NCBI GenBank assembly: GCA_911728455.2
Contig: OU452225.1
Coordinates: forward strand, 18,758,495 to 18,822,494
Direction of reading: 5' to 3'
Origin: Marthasterias glacialis
Lineage: Eukaryota; Echinodermata; Asteroidea; Forcipulatida; Asteriidae
DNA length: 64,000 bases
Under the pieces are notes generated by a model. The model was not told the DNA's origin. It ran no database searches and saw only the letters and a list, made by a program, of their open reading frames with translations. Each line of letters begins with the position of its first letter. Within the stretch, counting starts at the first letter, position 1. This document shows positions 59,155 through 64,000 of this stretch, in pieces. Position numbers and translations under genes: made by a program.

Positions 59155-60377
59155 CAACAAACGAACTTTGACAACTCAACTAAGTTTATTGTATTCTTAT
59201 TCACCAACTTTGTCAATTATTATTTACATTCAATTATTTACAAAAATATTCTGGCTCGCTTTGTGCTTATTAAAAAAATTACGTGTATTTACAAATCTCC
59301 CTTGTCAGCTGTTACAAGTAAACTACATGTATCTTTTAAAGCAGTTGCCCACATCATGTTCAAGATGAGGGGGAAGAATTTGCCTTCAGTTGAGGATGGT
59401 TTTTGGCAACACCGGCTACACGCCGCTGGCCTGCAGAGCCTCACAAAAAAGAGGATTTGGTGGCCTCGTCACAATTCTGTCATTATTATCACTCAGTCGA
59501 GGTTAAGGGACTCCGTGCTAATGTCCCAAGTTGTAAACCATCTTTAACAAAATACACGTAACAAGGATCCTAAGAATCATCTCCAGTACTGATAAGTTTA
59601 AATCCAGTTTAAACAAAAACAGTTTTAAATTCCAAACAATTCTATTCTTAACTCTGGTCCTTTAAGTTCACAACACTTCAGCATCTGTTATGACTTGATT
59701 TATTTAATCAAAACTTTAACTTTAACAACATATATAAACTTACAGTTGTTCTTAGCTTCAGTTGCCTGTCTTATGGTTTAAAAGGCCCTGAAGAAATCTC
59801 CTTAACTAGACACCCTCTGTCTGGAGGATAGTCTCTGACTTGGTATAAAAACTCAGTCTGCTATAGCTAGCTATGCCTGGCGACTATAATACAGAGGCAT
59901 GATCTCACATCACACCAGTCTTACTCTGTCTCAATCTGAAAAAAAAATCATCTGATCCACTTTTCCCGCTCTCTCTATTTTCTTACATTCAAACCTAGAT
60001 CACATGACCATATCAATACAAGTCCTGACACTGTTGTCAACGCAAGTCCTAGCAACCATTGAAATTTTTAAACGCTGCTTTAATATGCAAAGTATATACA
60101 CCTGTAAGATTTTTGCTACATGCAGGACAACCATTGTTTAAGTATAAGCTAAAAAAAGCAAAAAGGTAAGTCTGTGCAATATAAAGAGCTGCATGTAGCA
60201 TGCATCGCTGAACGCAGCTACTGAGAATTACTGGGAAGCACAATGGAGGTATTAAGGCTACTGGGAACTACTGGGTTAGACAAAGGATGCACAGAGCTAC
60301 TGGGTTACCCCAAAAAAGTAAAGTTAAACAGACTCTTCAACTTCTCTACTAGGGGTGTTTGGAATAATATTCTGACA
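59155..60377 (-). mobile_element. LTR-like dispersed repeat, copy 2 (possible solo LTR)
   Basis: It is collinear in blocks with 40480-41735. On the minus strand it begins TGTCAGAATATTATTCC, has a TATA-like TTTTTATACC about 0.5 kb in, and an AATAAA (plus-strand TTTATT at ~59188) near the far end. These are the expected LTR order of U3, TATA and polyadenylation signal. No internal coding region is attached and no TSD was confirmed. The right boundary is sharper than the left. Confidence 0.4.
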
Positions 60378-61349
60378 CACGTGCTAAAGAGTTAAATGTG
60401 CCTCTCATCAACACTCTTGTTATGCCATTTACTATTTTGTGTATTGATATCAGATGGGGAAATAAATACAGATTGTCAGTTTGAAAAACATTGGCAATGG
60501 GAGACTTTGAAGATGCTGGCAACAATAGACACAACAGTCCTTTTTGACAGTTCTGAGCATGCCCGCACATGCTCAGTATTGCACGCACAGTTCAGAGCAC
60601 CTACTACTGGAGAAAACTGTGAAAAATAGCTGTCGTAAAGCCTCCCATTAGGCCTAGGCATACTGATTACCACATAAAAGCTTATAAAATGCATTATTAT
60701 ATCATGGTTACTTTTAATCTCAGTCGAGATTTCAAATGACAAAGAGGTACGCCTACATAAGTTTCCGAGTGGATCTTTTGTTGAGTGGATTCTCTCTGAA
60801 CACAATTACGTACATCAACTATTCTGACTTAAGGAAGGGCTCTAAGGTCAAATTTAGTTTTGTGATGCATTCATTTTCCAATAGATAGAGTCACCATGAA
60901 AGTGGAAAAAAGTATTTTTAGCAAGTCTCTAAAAGAGTGTAACCTCATGTTTAAATGTTGCCAAATATCCTTTAATTGATAATCTTTTAGAGCCATATTT
61001 GAAACATGAGGTCCCTGGATGTCAAAAAAGTAAGTGGGTCTGTACATTTAGCACTAGGAATTTTCTGGTCAGTCAAAAGATCTTACTCAGCGCCGTTTGA
61101 ATGAATATCACAGAAATTCGCAAATGAGCTAAAATTAAAACTCCCTGTGCAAAAATGTACAGACCCATAATATTGAAATGTTGCATCACTGGATGTTTTG
61201 AAATTTTGCAATAGTCGGGTACCACATAATGGCATTTTACACCATCTTTACGTGAGGCTAGAGACTTAAGTTTGTTTCCACTTTCCACAAAGACTCAATC
61301 TCTTGGAAAATTAGTGCATCACAAAACTGAATCTGACCCTAAGGCCCTC
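60378..61349. other. Non-coding interval, no feature seen
   Basis: GAGCATGCCCGCACATGCTC near 60557 is a short palindrome. A 109-codon minus ORF at 60476-60805 has no recognisable domain and no splice support. Confidence 0.4.
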
Positions 61350-62278
61350 TTAACCCTATCAGGACCGGGCTTTTTTTGGTTGTACGGGTACCGGGGAGGG
61401 GCACATAGTGCCCCCCTCCGTATTTTCCAAAGTGTTCAACCGATTTTGATGAAACTTGCCACAAATGTTCATTTCACCAAGTTCTACATAATGAAGTCAC
61501 AAAATGTCAAAAAATTGTCACTAGAGGGCGTTTTTGACTGTTTCTTGCCAATTTTTGGTCAAAAATCGTGTTTTTGCCATAACTTCTGTATTTTTTGTCC
61601 GAATTTTTTAAAACTTGACAAACTTGTACATTTTAACAAGATAAATATAAGTTTATCTTAATTTAGTCACTGGAGTTATCTTTAGGGGCATCATAATTCA
61701 TTAATTTATCCCATTTTCGGGAAGAATTTTTTTTTTTGCGTTTTTTTCACTTAACAATCAAAATGGCCGCCGCCAAGGGCCCAGGGAGAAATAATAAGGC
61801 TTGACTGACAAATCTGAACATTTTTTGGGTCTGAAAAGTAATAAATTAACAGGTTCAAAATGTTCCATTGTTAAAAAACTTGATATAATTTGACCCCCTA
61901 ATTACAGGCTAAAAACACCAAATCCAAGATGGCCGCCAAAAATGGCGGCCATTTTGAATTCCGAAAACCATTTCAGACTATCACGTGACTCACCACTATC
62001 ACTTTTCTGGCAAAAAAACATAAAATAAGTGGAAATTATGTCCAAAAAGTTTTAAAAATCACTAAAAACAGTAAAATTGTGTGACCCAAGGTCAAATAAA
62101 TGGTTGCCATGGCAACAGATAACCCCCGGTATCAATTATTTTTTTGCCAATATGATCCTAGATATATTTTAGGAAAAGTCAGAAAATTTTGCGGTGATCG
62201 GACAAAGCGTTAAAAAGTTACGGGGAAAAAATTGGTAGGGAATGTGCCCCCCCCCCCCCCCGGTCCTGATAGGGTTAA
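61350..62278 (+). mobile_element. M2 MITE, complete copy (929 bp)
   Basis: It starts TTAACCCTATCAGGACCGGG and ends CCCGGTCCTGATAGGGTTAA, a perfect 20-bp inverted repeat with TTAA at both borders. A C tract of about 15 precedes the right terminus. Interior blocks include GGCACATAGTGCCCCCCTCC, AAGATGGCCGCCAAAAATGG and GTTGCCATGGCAAC. A 129-codon ORF over its left part (61272-61661) has no transposase motif. It is a non-autonomous element, probably mobilised by a piggyBac-like enzyme given the TTAA ends. Confidence 0.85.
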
Positions 62279-62339
62279 GTAAAAAGCTACTCTGTGTTTA
62301 ACATAAATGTAGCTAATCAGTAATGTGCACGGCTCAACA

Positions 62340-62535
62340 TTCACTCAGCTGGTCACCACTTCACTTAGATGGTCAACACTTCACTCAGCTGGTCAACACT
62401 TCACTTAGCTAATAAAATATTTCACTCAGCTGGTCAACACTTCACTCCACTGGTCAACACTACACTCAGCTGACAAAACATTTCATGCAGCTGGTCAACA
62501 CTTCACTTAACTACTAAACATGTTACTGGACTTAA
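62340..62535. repeat. 20-bp minisatellite
   Basis: CACTCAGCTGGTCAACACTT recurs about nine times with 20-21-bp steps and substitutions (CACTTAGATGGTCAACACTT, CACTCCACTGGTCAACACTA), decaying to the right until about 62640. Confidence 0.85.
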
Positions 62536-62639
62536 CGCTTCAATCAGCTAGACAAAATTGTCAACAATGAACTCAACTTGTGAATAATTCACTCAGTTAA
62601 CATTCTACTCAACTAGTTAATAGTTCAACTGAGCCATGG

Positions 62640-62920
62640 TTCCATGTTTAGTACCACTCCTATGCCCTATAGGTACCAGCCTATGTTATGCAATTCATGC
62701 TGCTTAAATTTGACATTTTCTCGGTCAACAAACAAAAGGTGTGATCAAAAAAAAAGAGAATATTTGTTTTCCTTGGCATTGTCAAGTTAAGGTTTCATTG
62801 TGCAAGTTGTACCCTCCAAGAAAAATGGTTCTGGCAATTCTGCAAGGGGGGGGGGGTGGGAAAGAATCCTGACAGCAACTGGTTTACTAACCTTATCATA
62901 TTAACATACACAACCTTATC
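62640..62920. other. Non-coding interval, no feature seen
   Basis: A G run at ~62846-62855 (GGGGGGGGGGTGGG) is the only notable feature. Confidence 0.35.
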
Positions 62921-63065
62921 ATACACCAATGTGTATTAAGCACTGTACACTCAGTACTTTCCTGAGTCAGGTGAAAAAAAAGAAAAACTCACAGGCATAT
63001 TCCTTGGGGGTGGACCCTACCATTCCAGAGCAGATGTCTAACCAATTAGACTACTGAGACTGCTC
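62920..63065 (-). mobile_element. tRNA-SINE S1 copy
   Basis: On the minus strand: AATTGGTTAGACATCTGCTC, TGGAATGGTAGGGTCCACCC, GAATATGCCTGTGAG and GTACTGAGTGTACAGTGCTT then AATACACATTGGTGTA. The tail preserves the intact GTGCTTAATACACA, the inferred empty target of the M3 MITE in another copy. Confidence 0.65.
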
Positions 63066-63178
63066 AGCAGCTAGAGTCAGTTTAAATCCTATTAGCAGCG
63101 GGTGCCGCAAGTGATAACTTTCGCATCAGGGATAAGAACATTCTTAATCATTGATTAAAGACTAGTGTTGGATCTTAC

Positions 63179-63262
63179 CTGAGTATGGTCACTAGTCTGC
63201 CACGATCAAGAGGTGGTGCCCAATGACCCCATTAAGGATTGCATAGCTGGATAAGTCAAACC
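63179..63262 (-). pseudogene. Exon B: SLC17-like transporter fragment with frameshift
   Basis: The acceptor TTTTTTGGTTTTAG and donor TCAG|GTAAGA bound 84 bp. The first 13 codons read GLTYPAMQSLMGS; after a one-base shift at about 63222 the next reads WAPPLDRGRLVTIL. SLC17 proteins share G(V/L)T(Y/F)PA....(W)..WAPP(L)(E/D)R..(L), and the exon boundary just before G-(V/L)-T is conserved in vesicular glutamate transporters. The extra T (TCATTGGGC instead of TCATGGGC) breaks the frame: pseudogene or a sequencing error. It lies 5' (minus strand) of exon A although it follows A in the protein. Confidence 0.75.
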
Positions 63263-63264
63263 CT

Positions 63265-63558
63265 AAAACCAAAAAATAGGGGGGAAAATAATGTTGGTTC
63301 AGTGCTGTCATTAAAGCAATTTCATTCATTTCATTTCTGTGTAAAGAGGTTGTTAAGCGAAAAATGTGTACACATTTTAAATAATAAACCCAAATCCACG
63401 AACTTTTGTTTGTTAGAAACTGATTTTTTTTTTCAAAACAACTACTCTGTTGACCAATAAATTACATTAACCAGGAGCTTATAAATATGCAAACCCCATT
63501 TTAGTAAATCGATACAAACTGCATTGACCACCTTTTTAGTTTTAGACACTACATACAG
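63265..63558. other. Interval upstream of exon B, no feature seen
   Basis: No further SLC17-like exon was found on the minus strand between exon B and the M4 element. A 73-codon plus ORF here has no support. Confidence 0.35.
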
Positions 63559-63891
63559 CAAAGATACTAAACAAACAAGATAGGACACTCTGTGTAGAAA
63601 CATGAAACGCAAAGTGAGTGCGCCCGCTGTTGTTAGGTAGGTAAAACCAAAGATCCATTGTGCGATAAATAGGGCCTACCAAATGGGCAAACTTCGGCCA
63701 AACAATCCCACCAACTTAAAATGGTGAAGGCAGAACGAAAATTTGGTGTTTGGCCATAAATTGTGCAAATAATCCAAGCAAAATGGACTCATGGGGAAGG
63801 ACGCCATCCACGGTAGGTACATAAAAAGGTGTTTCATCTGCTTCAGTGCAAAACGGCACAAGTGTCCTATCTTGTTTTTTTAATATCTTTG
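63559..63891. mobile_element. M4 MITE-like element with 30-bp terminal inverted repeats
   Basis: 63559-63588 (CAAAGATACTAAACAAACAA then GATAGGACAC) is mirrored at 63862-63891 with two mismatches. The internal 270 bp has no transposase; a 61-codon minus ORF inside lacks known motifs. Only one copy is in the window, and no TSD was identified. Confidence 0.7.
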
Positions 63892-64000
63892 GATGCAGTT
63901 AGCATGAGCAATAGTTCACTCAAGTTATTTGTTTAGTGAAAAAATTTAATTACACATCTGAGGGTGTGAGGGCAGACAGAAAAACAGCCCGTGTGCTGCG

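Noticed and set aside
61272-61661. 129-codon ORF as a transposase
   Set aside because: It lies over the MITE end, lacks DDE/DDD-type motifs, and the homologous sequence in the 54-kb copy is not an equivalent ORF.
63676-63861. Minus-strand ORF considered as an SLC17 N-terminal exon
   Set aside because: It lies between the TIRs of the M4 element and does not match the conserved N-terminal transporter motifs in any frame.

Overview
This is a eukaryotic, AT-rich, intron- and repeat-dominated window from an animal genome. Canonical GT/AG splice sites, tRNA-derived SINEs, 3' tails of non-LTR retrotransposons (the RT C-terminal 'LWNELPTHIKN...LKTHLF' signature), TTAA-targeted MITEs and kilobase-scale satellite arrays together suggest a marine invertebrate. 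An echinoderm or other invertebrate deuterostome is my guess; the sequence does not settle it. By eye, more than half of the 64 kb is tandem repeat. Most long ORFs are satellite translations, not genes.

Layout. (1) 1-10.26 kb: tandem array of two related elements that share the 18-bp terminal inverted repeat CACTAACTTAAAATCACC. One is a ~300-bp foldback element (A). The other (B, ~655-730 bp) has the same ends but carries a ~440-bp insert with a 128-bp exon-like segment and intact splice sites. The array flips strand near 2.9 kb. (2) 10.26-11.85 kb: older, TIR-free tandem cassettes of the same exon-like segment, one interrupted by a MITE. (3) 11.86-19.67 kb: ~100-bp satellite with ~2.08-kb higher-order structure and LINE 3' ends. 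(4) 19.67-20.78 kb: another degenerate ~100-bp repeat. (5) 20.76-21.2 kb: exon-like cassette. (6) 21.2-36.35 kb: ~300-357-bp satellite, most units with a perfect CRE octamer TGACGTCA. (7) 36.35-39.3 kb: exon-like cassettes, LINE and MITE fragments. (8) 39.3-42.1 kb: one isolated exon candidate, a long hairpin, an LTR-like repeat and a 48-bp minisatellite. (9) 42.18-45.96 kb: ~44-bp satellite.

Two genic signals stand out, both on the minus strand. At 46.96-46.13 kb four exons with canonical splice sites and compatible phases give a 152-codon 5' coding region of an unrecognised protein. A GC-richer upstream region carries an E2F-like site and a CRE. At 63.26-56.73 kb three exon-sized segments match the SLC17 (vesicular glutamate transporter/sialin) branch of the major facilitator superfamily, but they are incomplete and not collinear with the protein, and one has a frameshift. 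They look like remnants of tandem, rearranged or decaying copies.

The rest of 47-64 kb is intergenic or intronic DNA seeded with dispersed elements: two SINE families, four inverted-repeat families, an LTR-like pair, and 66-bp and 20-bp minisatellites. The most unusual feature is the exon-carrying foldback element at the left end: a Pack-MITE-like capture of an exon cassette whose TIR-free relatives lie a few kb away.
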